A DNA stretch of 64,000 bases from Halopseudomonas xinjiangensis. Its GTDB lineage: Bacteria; Pseudomonadota; Gammaproteobacteria; Pseudomonadales; Pseudomonadaceae. Under the pieces are notes generated by a model. It saw nothing but the letters and a program-made list of their open reading frames with translations, did not search any database and had not been told where the DNA came from. Position numbers and translations under genes: made by a program. Below are positions 26,211 through 34,610 of this stretch, piece by piece. The stretch is taken from assembly GCF_900104945.1 (NCBI RefSeq), contig NZ_LT629736.1:3472993-3536992 (forward strand). Reading direction: 5' to 3'. The first letter of the stretch is position 1. Every line of letters starts with the position of its first letter.

Positions 26211-27302
26211 ATGACCGAACTGAAGAACGATCGCTTCCTTCGCGCGCTGCAGCGCCAGCCCGTGGACGTCACGCCCGTATGGATGATGCGCCAGGCGGGT
26301 CGCTACTTGCCCGAGTACCGTGCTTCGCGCGCACGCGCAGGCGATTTCATGGGGTTGTGCATGAATCCGGAGATGGCTTGCGAAGTCACTATGCAGCCGC
26401 TGGACCGCTATCCGCTGGATGCTGCGATTCTTTTCTCGGACATTCTCACCATCCCGGATGCGATGGGGCTGGGCCTGTATTTCGAAACCGGGGAAGGCCC
26501 TCGTTTTCGCAAGCGTATCGATACCGCAGCCGACATCGAAGCCCTGCCGGTGCCCGATGCAGAGCAGGATCTGGGCTATGTCATGGGAGCGGTTCGCACC
26601 ATTCGCCGCGAACTCAACGGCCGGGTGCCTCTGATCGGCTTCTCGGGCAGTCCGTGGACCCTTGCCACTTACATGGTCGAGGGCGGTTCATCGAAGGACT
26701 TCCGCAAGACCAAGGCGATGCTCTATGACCAGCCGGAAGCCATGCACCAGCTGCTGGGCAAGCTGGCCGACTCCGTCACGGCCTACCTCAACGGCCAGAT
26801 CCTCGCAGGCGCTCAGGCGGTGCAGATTTTCGACACCTGGGGCGGCAATCTCTCTGCTGACGCCTACCAGAAGTTCTCCCTCGCTTATATGCGTCGCATC
26901 GTCTCCGGACTGATCCGCGAGCATGATGGACGCAAGGTGCCGGTGATCCTGTTTACCAAGAACGGCGGGCTTTGGTTGGAGAGTATCGCCGAGGCGGGCG
27001 CGGATGCGCTGGGGCTGGATTGGACGATGGATATCGGCGTCGCCCGTTCCCGGGTTGGCGCCAAGGTGGCCCTGCAGGGCAACATGGATCCAACCGTGCT
27101 ATACGCCAAGCCGGAGGCGATTCGCGCCGAAGTCGGGCGCATTCTCGCCAGTTACGGCAAGGGGAATGGTCATGTGTTCAACCTGGGTCACGGTATCACT
27201 CCCGAGGTTGACCCGGCACACGCCGGCGCTTTTATCGAAGCGGTTCACGAGATGTCAGCAATCTATCATGATCCCTCTGCTATCGTAGGCCAGACGAACT
27301 GA
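26211..27302 (+). CDS. hemE: Uroporphyrinogen decarboxylase
   Basis: Removes four carboxyl groups from uroporphyrinogen III to give coproporphyrinogen III in haem synthesis. The 363-residue protein has the N-terminal signature [16 protein letters not shown] and the second signature [17 protein letters not shown], plus the aspartate-containing [14 protein letters not shown]. The upstream gap (26138-26210) contains TACAAT at 26172-26177, a possible -10 without a clear -35. The ribosome site is weak. Confidence 0.96.
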   Translation: MTELKNDRFLRALQRQPVDVTPVWMMRQAGRYLPEYRASRARAGDFMGLCMNPEMACEVTMQPLDRYPLDAAILFSDILTIPDAMGLGLYFETGEGPRFRKRIDTAADIEALPVPDAEQDLGYVMGAVRTIRRELNGRVPLIGFSGSPWTLATYMVEGGSSKDFRKTKAMLYDQPEAMHQLLGKLADSVTAYLNGQILAGAQAVQIFDTWGGNLSADAYQKFSLAYMRRIVSGLIREHDGRKVPVILFTKNGGLWLESIAEAGADALGLDWTMDIGVARSRVGAKVALQGNMDPTVLYAKPEAIRAEVGRILASYGKGNGHVFNLGHGITPEVDPAHAGAFIEAVHEMSAIYHDPSAIVGQTN

Positions 27303-27323
27303 TCATGTAACAGGGGAGGCGGT

Positions 27324-28094
27324 ATGCGGCGTGTCGTGTTCAACCAGAAGGGTGGCGTAGGCAAGTCGAGCATCGCCTGCAACCTCGCTGCGGTCAGCGC
27401 CGCGGCGGGCTACAAGACTCTTGTGGTTGACCTGGACCCGCAGGCCAACTCCAGCCATTATCTGCTCGGCTCGGGCCTCGAAAGCGTCGACCGGACGCTC
27501 GCCGACTTCTTCGCGCAGACGCTCTCGAGCGGTTCGGGCAAGGTGTCGGCCGAGCAGTATGTGGTGGAAACACCGTTCGAAAATCTCTGGGTAATGCCCT
27601 CCAGCCCGGATCTGGCCGACCTGCAACACAAGCTGGAGTCGCGTTACAAGATTCAGAAGCTGCGCAAGTTGCTCAAGGAACTCAAGTCGAGCTACGAACG
27701 GGTCTATATCGACACGGCGCCGAGCTTCAACTTTTATACGGTTTCGGCGCTTATCGCCGCCGACCGCTGCCTGATTCCCTTCGATTGCGACAGCTTCGCC
27801 CGCCAGGCGCTGTACGGCTTGTTGAGCGAACTGGAGGATATCCGCGAAGAGCACAACGAGGATCTTCTGATCGAGGGGATCGTGGTGAATCAATTCCAGT
27901 CACGCGCTGCGTTGCCGAAGAAGATTCTCGACGAGCTGATCGCCGAAGGCCTACCGGTTCTGCCGGTATACATTTCCAGCTCGATTCGGATGCGCGAGTC
28001 GCACGAGGCCTGCGCCCCGTTGGTTTATCTTGATGGGCGGCACAAGCTGACGCAGCAGTTCATCGAGCTGCACGACCACCTGGAAAGCCGCTAG
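27324..28094 (+). CDS. ParA-family ATPase, solitary
   Basis: A 256-residue ParA/MinD-type ATPase with the deviant Walker A motif KGGVGKSS at 10-17, the VVDLDPQAN box near 36-44, and YIDTAPSFNF as Walker B. It has no DNA-binding N-terminal domain and no parB-like partner next to it, so it is not the chromosome parA. Solitary ParA-like proteins position cargo such as polar complexes, but nothing here says which. GGGGAGG sits just upstream of ATG 27324. It follows hemE by 21 bases and may be co-transcribed with it; it converges on the transporter gene with a 15-base gap. Confidence 0.85.
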   Translation: MRRVVFNQKGGVGKSSIACNLAAVSAAAGYKTLVVDLDPQANSSHYLLGSGLESVDRTLADFFAQTLSSGSGKVSAEQYVVETPFENLWVMPSSPDLADLQHKLESRYKIQKLRKLLKELKSSYERVYIDTAPSFNFYTVSALIAADRCLIPFDCDSFARQALYGLLSELEDIREEHNEDLLIEGIVVNQFQSRAALPKKILDELIAEGLPVLPVYISSSIRMRESHEACAPLVYLDGRHKLTQQFIELHDHLESR

Positions 28095-28109
28095 CGGTTG
28101 AGTCGCGCC

Positions 28110-29909
28110 TTACTGGTTGGGAAACAACGGCCAGAACAGCGGGATGATCAGCGTGGCGGTGAGCCACATCATCAGATTCAGTGGAATGCCGATACGCAGG
28201 AAATCACTGAAGCGATAACCGCCGGCGCTGTAGACGAACGTATTCGTCTGATAGCCGATCGGGGTAGCGAAGCTGGCGCTTGCCGCGAACATCACTGCAA
28301 CAACGAAGGGACGCGGGTCAGCGCCCAGCTGCTGGGCGACACCTATGGCAATGGGCGTAAGCAGTACAGCCACAGCATTGTTGCTGACAATCTCGGTGAG
28401 GATCGACGTCAGCAAATAGATGAACGACAGCATGAACAGCGGCCCGAGTAGCGGTGCGAGCAGCATGACCTGGTCGACCACGCTGCTGACCAGCCCCACC
28501 CGATCCATGGCTATGCTGATCGCCAGCATGCCGAAGATGATCGACAGAATCCGCCAGTCCACGGCCTTGTAGGCGTCTTCGGTATCCAGGCAGCCGGTCG
28601 CGATGACCACCGCCGTCGCGATCATCGCCAGCCCTTCGATAGGCATGATCTTCAATGCGGCCAGGACCATCACCGATAGCACGGCGAGGATCGCGATCGG
28701 CGCCTTGTCGCGCCGATACGCGCGCTCCTGCACGGTGTTCAAACTGATCAGCTCGCCATTGTCAGCAAACTTCTTGATCTGCGCTGGCGTGCCTTCGACC
28801 AGCATCACATCGCCGAATTGCAGCTGAAAGTCGTCCAGGTTGTCCTGGATGTTCTCATTGTGTCGGTGGATGGCCAGAACGTGTATGCCATAACGGGCGG
28901 TCAGGTTCAGGTCGCGCATTGGGCGGTGGCTGTAGCGGGAATTGCGTCCTACGATCGCTTCCGCCAGTACCACGTCCCGCGTGGAAATGGTCTCGAAGCG
29001 TGCGGCCTGCTCGCGGTTGAAGGCCAGTAACCCATTCTGCCTAAGCTCGACGAAGTCCTTCATGTTGGCGTGCAGCACCAGGCGATCGCCGGCGCTGAGC
29101 ACCGTACTGTTGACCGGCGTCGACAGCTCTTCATCACCACGGAAAATCTTCAGCACCTGGATGCCGCTGTCGCCGTTCAGGTTGGCTTCGGAAATCGTCT
29201 GATTGACCACTGGAGAATCCTGCGGAACCAGCAGTTCAGTCATGAAGGGGCGGCTCTGGTCTGGTCGCAACTGTTTGGACAGACTTTCACGGTCTGGTAG
29301 CAAGCGATGCCCAATCAGCATGATGAACGCGACGCCGATGGTGGCGACGATCATGCCGGGGAAGGTGATATCGAACATGCCGAACGGCTCCATCCCCATC
29401 TCCCGCGCGACGCCATCCACGAGGATGTTGGTCGAGGTGCCGATCATGGTCATGGTCCCGCCAAGAATGGTGGCGTAGGACAAGGGGATGAGCATCTTCG
29501 ATGGCTTGCTGCCCACCTGAGTGGCGAGCGCCACGGCGACGGGAGTAAGGATCGCCACGACCGGGGTATTGTTGATAAAGGTCGAGAGCACGAGCGCGGT
29601 GATGATCAGACTGAACAGCGTGCGCAATGGGCTGCCTCCGCCCATGCGTGACAGCCATTTACCCAGTGACTCGACGCAACCGGTCCGTTCCAGCGCGGCG
29701 GAGAGAATGAACATGCAGGCAATGGTGATCGGCGCACTGTTGGACAGCACACTCAGCACATCGGAAGGTGACAGCAGGGTACTGACCAGAAGAATCGCCA
29801 CTGCGATGGCGACGACGACGTCCGGACTGAACTTTTCGCGAACGAAGGCGTAGATTACCCAGCACAACAGCGCTGCCACGCCAATCATTGGCAATGAATC
29901 CCAGCTCAT
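28110..29909 (-). CDS. SLC13-family (DASS) transporter with two TrkA-C domains
   Basis: A 599-residue inner-membrane permease: hydrophobic helices at about 5-180, two soluble TrkA-C/RCK-C domains (about 205-285 and 295-375), then helices to the end. The layout matches the bacterial divalent anion:sodium symporter branch with regulatory RCK-C inserts; candidates are sulfate, dicarboxylates or similar anions. VSNNAVAVLLTPIAIG near 520 and the NNTPVVAILTPV segment near 115 are the paired SNT-like motifs of the family. The 5' leader has two adjacent inverted repeats. Substrate not assignable. Confidence 0.85.
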   Translation of the reverse strand: MSWDSLPMIGVAALLCWVIYAFVREKFSPDVVVAIAVAILLVSTLLSPSDVLSVLSNSAPITIACMFILSAALERTGCVESLGKWLSRMGGGSPLRTLFSLIITALVLSTFINNTPVVAILTPVAVALATQVGSKPSKMLIPLSYATILGGTMTMIGTSTNILVDGVAREMGMEPFGMFDITFPGMIVATIGVAFIMLIGHRLLPDRESLSKQLRPDQSRPFMTELLVPQDSPVVNQTISEANLNGDSGIQVLKIFRGDEELSTPVNSTVLSAGDRLVLHANMKDFVELRQNGLLAFNREQAARFETISTRDVVLAEAIVGRNSRYSHRPMRDLNLTARYGIHVLAIHRHNENIQDNLDDFQLQFGDVMLVEGTPAQIKKFADNGELISLNTVQERAYRRDKAPIAILAVLSVMVLAALKIMPIEGLAMIATAVVIATGCLDTEDAYKAVDWRILSIIFGMLAISIAMDRVGLVSSVVDQVMLLAPLLGPLFMLSFIYLLTSILTEIVSNNAVAVLLTPIAIGVAQQLGADPRPFVVAVMFAASASFATPIGYQTNTFVYSAGGYRFSDFLRIGIPLNLMMWLTATLIIPLFWPLFPNQ

Positions 29910-30240
29910 CGGTCACCTGTGGTCTCAAGCTTGAGGCTTTCCATTCTGGGAAAGCGCAATGGGCGACACATTAGAAGGGATGCTTAGTCTTGTCCAAGTC
30001 TAAATCAGCATCTTTTATGCGTTTCAGGAATAAGTGACCTCAGCCAGTTGTGTGCCCGCAGTTGCCTCTTCAGTGAGACATGACCCGTCGGTCAAAAGCG
30101 CTGCGTTATGGCCTTGTATCAAGCGATGTAATCATAGTCAGAGATTCTTGACCCATGAAGCAACCCTCCGTAGTGTTCAAACGCTCGTATGAACTGCCCT
30201 CCGTGACGGGCTCCCGTCCGGCCTTCCGTTGGAGTACACC
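29910..30240. promoter_or_regulatory. Divergent intergenic region between the SLC13 gene and acyl-CoA dehydrogenase 1
   Basis: 331 bases without a gene. Next to the SLC13 start lie a 12-base perfect palindrome CTCAAGCTTGAG (29924-29935) and, directly abutting it, a hairpin with arms GCTTTCC (29936-29942) and GGAAAGC (29949-29955). Near the dehydrogenase lies a 20-base near-perfect palindrome (30175-30194, listed separately). I saw no consensus sigma-70 promoter. Confidence 0.5.
30175..30194. promoter_or_regulatory. Candidate TetR-type operator (PsrA-like) before acyl-CoA dehydrogenase 1
   Basis: GTTCAAACG-CT-CGTATGAAC is a palindrome with one mismatched pair out of nine. The core CAAAC-N4-GTATG differs by one base from the pattern C/GAAAC-N2-4-GTTTG/C bound by the fatty-acid-responsive repressor PsrA in Pseudomonas. 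It lies 46-66 bases upstream of a fatty-acid oxidation type gene, which makes the match plausible, but it is inference only. Confidence 0.4.
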
Positions 30241-32031
30241 ATGCCTGAATACAAAGCCCCGTTGCGGGACATGCACTTCGTCATGGACGAAGTATTCAAT
30301 TTTGCCGCGGGCTATGAAGCCTATGGTCTGACCGACGCGTCGCCGGATCTGGTCAGCGCCGTCCTGGAAGAAGCGTCGAAGTTCGCTGGTAACGTCCTGG
30401 CTCCGCTCAACCGTACCGGTGACGAAGAAGGCTGCCATATCGAAAACGGTGAAGTCACCACGCCGGCCGGCTTCAAGGGCGCCTACCAGCAGTACGTCGA
30501 TAACGGCTGGTCGTCGATGACCGGTCCGACCGAATACGGCGGCCAGGGCCTGCCGGCCTCGCTGGGTCTGGTGGTCAATGAGATGGTCGCTTCGGCCAAC
30601 TATTCGTTCAGCATGTATCCCGGCCTATCGCATGGCTGCGCAGCAGCGATTCGCGCGCACGGCACCCAGGAGCAGAAAGATCTGTACCTGGCCAAGCTGA
30701 CTCCCGGCTACTGGACCGGCACCATGTGCCTGACCGAGCCGCACTGCGGTACCGACCTGGGCCTGATCAAGACCCGGGCATTGCCTCAGGAAGACGGCAG
30801 CTACAAGATTACCGGCACCAAGATCTTCATTTCCTGCGGCGAACACGATCTGGCCGAGAACATCGTCCATCTGGTCCTGGCCAAGCTGCCCGACGCACCG
30901 GCCGGCACCAAGAGTATTTCGCTATTCATCGTGCCGAAGTTCCTGCCCGACGCCAGCGGCGAGAAGGGCGAGCGCAACAGCCTGGTCTGTGGTTCGCTCG
31001 AGCACAAGATGGGCATCAAGGCCTCCGCTACCTGCGTGATGAATTTCGACGACGCTACCGGCTTCCTCATCGGCGAAGTGAACAAAGGCTTGAACTGCAT
31101 GTTCACCATGATGAACCACGCACGCCTCGGTACCGGCATGCAGGGTCTGTGTCACGGTGAAGCGTCCTATCAGAGCGCTGTTGCTTATGCCAAGGATCGC
31201 CTGCAGATGCGCGCACTGTCCGGCCCGGCCTTCCCTGACAAACCCGCTGACCCAATCATCGTGCATCCTGACGTGCGTCGCATGTTGCTGACCATGAAGT
31301 CATTCAACGAGGGCAATCGTGCGCTGGCCTATTACACCTCGCAGCTGCTCGACAAGGCACATTACTCCAAGGACGCTGAAGAGCGCGCCGATGCCGAAGA
31401 TCAGTTGGCGTTTCTGACGCCGATCTGCAAGGCATTCATGACCGAAACCGGCCTGGAAGTGACCATCCTCGGTCAGCAGGTGTTCGGTGGCCACGGTTAC
31501 ATCCGTGAGTGGGGCCAGGAGCAGCAGGTGCGTGATTGCCGTATCGCGGGCATTTACGAGGGCACCAACGGCATCCAGGCGCTCGACCTGCTCGGCCGCA
31601 AGGTGCTGATGAGCCAGGGCAAGCTGCTGCGCGCTTTCACCAAGCAGGTACACAAATTCTGCCAGGCCAACGAAGGCCATGAGACGCTCGGCGAGTACGC
31701 CAACAAGCTGAGCCAGCTGAATGCTCAGTGGGGCGAACAGGTGCAGAAGATCGCCATGCGTTCAATGCAGAACCGCGAAGAAGTCGGTGCTGCGTCGATG
31801 GACTTCCTGATGTACTCCGGTTACGTCACCCTGGCCTTCTTCTGGTTGAAGATGGCAGTTGGCGCGCAGGAGAAGCTGTCTGCGGGTACTTCGGAGGAAG
31901 ACTTCTACAAGGCCAAACTTGCCACGCAGGAGTTCTACTTCAAGCGTCTGCTGCCGCGAGCCCAGGCTCACCTGGCCGCACTGGAAGCCGGTGCCGACAC
32001 GCTGATGCAGATGACTGCCGAGCAGTTCTAA
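30241..32031 (+). CDS. Acyl-CoA dehydrogenase, 600-residue class (first copy)
   Basis: FAD enzyme for the first step of acyl-CoA beta-oxidation. ATG 30241 (MPEYKAPLRDMHFVMDEVF) has GGAG seven bases upstream and gives 596 residues. It has the extended N-terminal and C-terminal domains of the class that includes the Pseudomonas aeruginosa PA0506/PA0508 enzymes and 3-methylmercaptopropionyl-CoA dehydrogenase DmdC. Visible motifs: MCLTEPHCGTDLGL (FAD region), KIFISCGEHD and YEGTNGIQALDLLGRK, where the glutamate is the expected catalytic base. A paralogue lies downstream. Substrate chain length cannot be told from sequence. Confidence 0.92.
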   Translation: MPEYKAPLRDMHFVMDEVFNFAAGYEAYGLTDASPDLVSAVLEEASKFAGNVLAPLNRTGDEEGCHIENGEVTTPAGFKGAYQQYVDNGWSSMTGPTEYGGQGLPASLGLVVNEMVASANYSFSMYPGLSHGCAAAIRAHGTQEQKDLYLAKLTPGYWTGTMCLTEPHCGTDLGLIKTRALPQEDGSYKITGTKIFISCGEHDLAENIVHLVLAKLPDAPAGTKSISLFIVPKFLPDASGEKGERNSLVCGSLEHKMGIKASATCVMNFDDATGFLIGEVNKGLNCMFTMMNHARLGTGMQGLCHGEASYQSAVAYAKDRLQMRALSGPAFPDKPADPIIVHPDVRRMLLTMKSFNEGNRALAYYTSQLLDKAHYSKDAEERADAEDQLAFLTPICKAFMTETGLEVTILGQQVFGGHGYIREWGQEQQVRDCRIAGIYEGTNGIQALDLLGRKVLMSQGKLLRAFTKQVHKFCQANEGHETLGEYANKLSQLNAQWGEQVQKIAMRSMQNREEVGAASMDFLMYSGYVTLAFFWLKMAVGAQEKLSAGTSEEDFYKAKLATQEFYFKRLLPRAQAHLAALEAGADTLMQMTAEQF

Positions 32032-32047
32032 GCGCAGCTGGTGGTTC

Positions 32048-32079
32048 AAAAGCCCCGACTCGTCGGGGCTTTTTTGTTT
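32048..32079 (+). terminator. Intrinsic terminator after acyl-CoA dehydrogenase 1
   Basis: Arms AAAAGCCCCGAC (32048-32059) and GTCGGGGCTTTT (32062-32073) form up to 12 pairs, followed by more T residues to 32078. It starts 17 bases after the stop codon and separates the two dehydrogenase genes into different units. Confidence 0.92.
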
Positions 32080-32450
32080 AGGTTGGACACAAGACAGGTC
32101 GGCTGGTTGAGTGGACATGACTAAGCCGACCGTCGATCGCATGGATCGATCGCCGAGCTACACGGATGTACTTGCCGCGTGTCGGCGTGTCGTGTCGGCT
32201 TAGCCCGCCCTGCACGGACTCAAGCTCGCACCGGTGGGCTGTGCTCGCGCATGCTGCCGCACAGGAGGCAAGGCGGCCTGCGCAAGACGCCGTGAACCCG
32301 GCGTGGGGGCTTCACCAAAACATCCATGTTTTGGAGACTTGCTCCGACCGCCTTCCCCGCGCGGCTCGTTCGGCTTCGTGTCCAGTCGGGAGTGACCAGT
32401 CGTCGCTTTTAGGTCACAAAAAGACGCTAACGATCTAATCGGTGTCGCGC
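32080..32450. repeat. Probable dispersed intergenic repeat with several inverted repeats
   Basis: About 370 bases without a credible gene. It contains GGTCGGCT ... AGCCGACC (about 32098-32105 and 32125-32132), CGATCG repeats near 32134-32153, and a hairpin CCAAAACAT-CC-ATGTTTTGG (32315-32334). The mix of short palindromes with phrases such as GAGCTACACGGATGTACTT and CCGCCCTGCACGGACT resembles families of repeats that recur between genes in pseudomonads. That is from memory of such elements, not a search. A TACAAT at 32451-32456 just past it may be the -10 of the next gene. Confidence 0.4.
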
Positions 32451-32508
32451 TACAATCGTTGCCACGTTCCAGTATCAACTGGCGACCCACTGCAAGAGGA
32501 GTCCTCCC

Positions 32509-34296
32509 GTGGCCGACTACAAAGCCCCCCTGCGCGATATCCGTTTCGTCCTGAATGACGTGTTCGAGGCTGACAAGCTATGGCAGAGCCTGCCCGGTCT
32601 GGACGGCGCGATCGATGCCGAAACCGCCGACGCCATGCTCGAAGAGGCCGGCAAAATCACCTCCCAGACCATTGCCCCGCTCAACCGTAGCGGCGACGAA
32701 GAGGGCGCGCGGTGGAACGACGGCGTCGTCACTACCCCTACTGGCTTCAAGGAAGCGTATAACGTCTACGCCGAAGGCGGCTGGGTTGGTCTGGGTGGCA
32801 ACCCCAACTACGGTGGTTTGGGCATGCCCAAGACGCTGGGCGTCCAGGTCGAGGAGATGGTCTACGGTGCCAACAACAGCTTCGCGCTGTACGCGGCGCT
32901 GACCGCGGGCTGCTGTTTGGCGCTCGACGCGCATGGTAGCGAAGAGCTGAAGAATACTTACCTGCCTCAGCTGTATTCAGGCACCTGGGCAGGTACCATG
33001 TGTCTGACCGAGCCGCACGCCGGCACCGACCTGGGCATCATTCGCACCCGCGCCGTACCGCAGGAGGACGGCTCCTACGCTGTCACCGGCACCAAGATCT
33101 TCATTACCGGTGGCGAGCACGACCTGACCGACAACATCATCCATCTGGTTCTGGCCAAGCTGCCCGACGCGCCTGCGGGGCCGAAAGGTATCTCCCTGTT
33201 TCTGGTACCGAAGTTCATGGTCCACGAAGACGGCTCGCTGGGTGAGCGCAATGCGGTGGCCTGTGGATCGATCGAGCACAAGATGGGCATCAAGGGCTCG
33301 GCCACCTGCGTAATGAACTTCGATGGAGCCAAGGGTTACCTGATTGGTGAACTGAACAAGGGCCTCAATGCCATGTTCACCATGATGAATTACGAGCGTC
33401 TGTCGATCGGCATCCAGGGCATCGGTTGTTCCGAAGCCTCGTATCAGAGTGCCGTCGACTATGCCCGTGACCGCGTACAGAGCCGTGCGCCGACCGGCGC
33501 CCAGCAGCCCGAAAAGGCAGCCGATCCGATCATCGTGCATCCGGACGTGCGTCGTATGTTGCTGACCATGAAGGCCATGACCGAAGGCAGCCGTGCGTTC
33601 TCGACCTATGTGGCGATGCAGTTGGACGTGAGCAAGTTTGCGGAAGAGCCGGAAGCGAAGAAAAACGCGGAGGATCTGGTTGCGCTGCTGACGCCGGTTG
33701 CCAAAGCGTTCTTTACCGACGTGGGCCTGGAAAGCTGCGTTCACGGCCAGCAGGTATTCGGCGGCCACGGCTATGTTCGCGAGTGGGGTCAGGAGCAGCT
33801 GGTACGTGACGTGCGCATCGCGCAGATTTACGAAGGCACCAACGGTATCCAGGCGCTCGATCTGATGGGCCGCAAGACCGTGGCCAACGGTGGTGCGTTC
33901 TTCAAGGTGTTCGCCGCTGAAGTTCGCTCGTTCCTCGAGGCGAATCAGGCTGAAGATATGTCCGAGTTCGTTCAGCCGCTGGCTGCTGCGCTGGATAATC
34001 TGGAGGAGCTCACCGCGCTGGTGATCGACCGCAGCCGCAACAACCCGAACGAGATCGGCGCGGCGTCGGTCGAGTACCTGCACGTGTTCGGCTACACCGC
34101 GTACGCTTACATGTGGGCGAAGATGGCCAGGGCGGCCCGGGCGCGGTTGAATGACGATGCAGATGGTTTCCACGCAGCGAAGCTGTCGACCGGTCGCTTC
34201 TTCGTCAAGCGGCTGTTACCGCGCATTCACTCGCTAAGCGAATCCGTGCGCGCTGGCAGCGAGCCGCTGTACGAGCTGGATGCGGCGCAATTTTGA
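32509..34296 (+). CDS. Acyl-CoA dehydrogenase, 600-residue class (second copy)
   Basis: Paralogue of the gene at 30241, with the same architecture and near-identical motif blocks (MADYKAPLRDIRFVLNDVF, MCLTEPHAGTDLGI, KIFITGGEHD, YEGTNGIQALDLMGRK). GTG 32509 has AGAGGAG eight bases upstream and restores the conserved N-terminus, 595 residues. A terminator separates it from the first copy, so the two are probably expressed independently and may differ in chain-length preference. Downstream comes the Rsm-like RNA rather than a terminator of its own; I see none in the 30 bases after the stop. Confidence 0.92.
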   Translation: MADYKAPLRDIRFVLNDVFEADKLWQSLPGLDGAIDAETADAMLEEAGKITSQTIAPLNRSGDEEGARWNDGVVTTPTGFKEAYNVYAEGGWVGLGGNPNYGGLGMPKTLGVQVEEMVYGANNSFALYAALTAGCCLALDAHGSEELKNTYLPQLYSGTWAGTMCLTEPHAGTDLGIIRTRAVPQEDGSYAVTGTKIFITGGEHDLTDNIIHLVLAKLPDAPAGPKGISLFLVPKFMVHEDGSLGERNAVACGSIEHKMGIKGSATCVMNFDGAKGYLIGELNKGLNAMFTMMNYERLSIGIQGIGCSEASYQSAVDYARDRVQSRAPTGAQQPEKAADPIIVHPDVRRMLLTMKAMTEGSRAFSTYVAMQLDVSKFAEEPEAKKNAEDLVALLTPVAKAFFTDVGLESCVHGQQVFGGHGYVREWGQEQLVRDVRIAQIYEGTNGIQALDLMGRKTVANGGAFFKVFAAEVRSFLEANQAEDMSEFVQPLAAALDNLEELTALVIDRSRNNPNEIGAASVEYLHVFGYTAYAYMWAKMARAARARLNDDADGFHAAKLSTGRFFVKRLLPRIHSLSESVRAGSEPLYELDAAQF

Positions 34297-34326
34297 GTCG
34301 AGTGAGCCGGTGCGAGTGTGACAAAT

Positions 34327-34344
34327 TGTAAGCAATCGCTTACG
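34327..34344 (+). promoter_or_regulatory. GacA-type upstream activating site
   Basis: TGTAAG-CAATCG-CTTACG differs by one base from the consensus TGTAAG-N6-CTTACA required for GacA control of rsm small RNA genes. It lies about 65 bases upstream of the predicted start of the RNA, the spacing expected for such sites. Confidence 0.85.
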
Positions 34345-34388
34345 CGCCGCGGTGGCAAACGACTATGTGCAGCCTGTCTCGCCCTGCG

Positions 34389-34394
34389 TAGTAT
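34389..34394 (+). promoter_or_regulatory. Candidate -10 element of the Rsm-like RNA
   Basis: TAGTAT lies 44 bases downstream of the GacA box. A start of transcription near 34401 follows from it. No consensus -35 is present, as expected for an activator-dependent promoter. Confidence 0.5.
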
Positions 34395-34400
34395 TGATTT

Positions 34401-34600
34401 TGCTAGGAGCGGGGCAGGAAGCCAGTAGAAAAACAGGGATCAGGGAAGGCGCCAGGACGGCGACACTAATCAGGGATTGAGCAGGGACGATGCCTGTAGA
34501 CATGGTCATTAACGGATTTAAGGACCATGCCTGAAGGCATGAGCATTAAGGATGATCAGGACAGTTCTGCAAAACCTCGCTTCGGCGGGGTTTTTTCTTT
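34401..34600 (+). ncRNA. Rsm-family small RNA (RsmX/Y/Z type), CsrA/RsmA-sequestering
   Basis: An RNA of about 200 bases with eleven GGA motifs (34406, 34417, 34437, 34444, 34455, 34474, 34485, 34514, 34522, 34550 and 34559 are their first bases). Most are preceded by CA, AG or AA as in RsmA/CsrA sites. One is in the loop of a clear hairpin, CGCC-AGGAC-GGCG (34450-34462); another is in the loop of the stem CATGGTC/GACCATG (34501-34529). Upstream is a GacA box; the 3' end is an intrinsic terminator with a UUCG loop. Such RNAs bind several RsmA dimers and relieve translational repression when GacS/GacA is active. Which of rsmX, rsmY or rsmZ it corresponds to cannot be told here. The start is predicted, not observed. 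Confidence 0.82.
34571..34600 (+). terminator. Intrinsic terminator of the Rsm-like RNA
   Basis: Arms AAAACCTCGC (34571-34580) and GCGGGGTTTT (34585-34594) around the stable tetraloop TTCG, followed by TTCTTTTC. One T-G wobble in the stem. It also separates the RNA from the convergent hydratase gene, which ends at 34611. Confidence 0.9.
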
Positions 34601-34610
34601 TCTGCACCCG

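Noticed and set aside
28085..28109. Palindrome CCGCTAGCGG at the end of the ParA-like gene as terminator
   Set aside because: Five pairs without loop or T-run; it includes the stop codon and is too weak.
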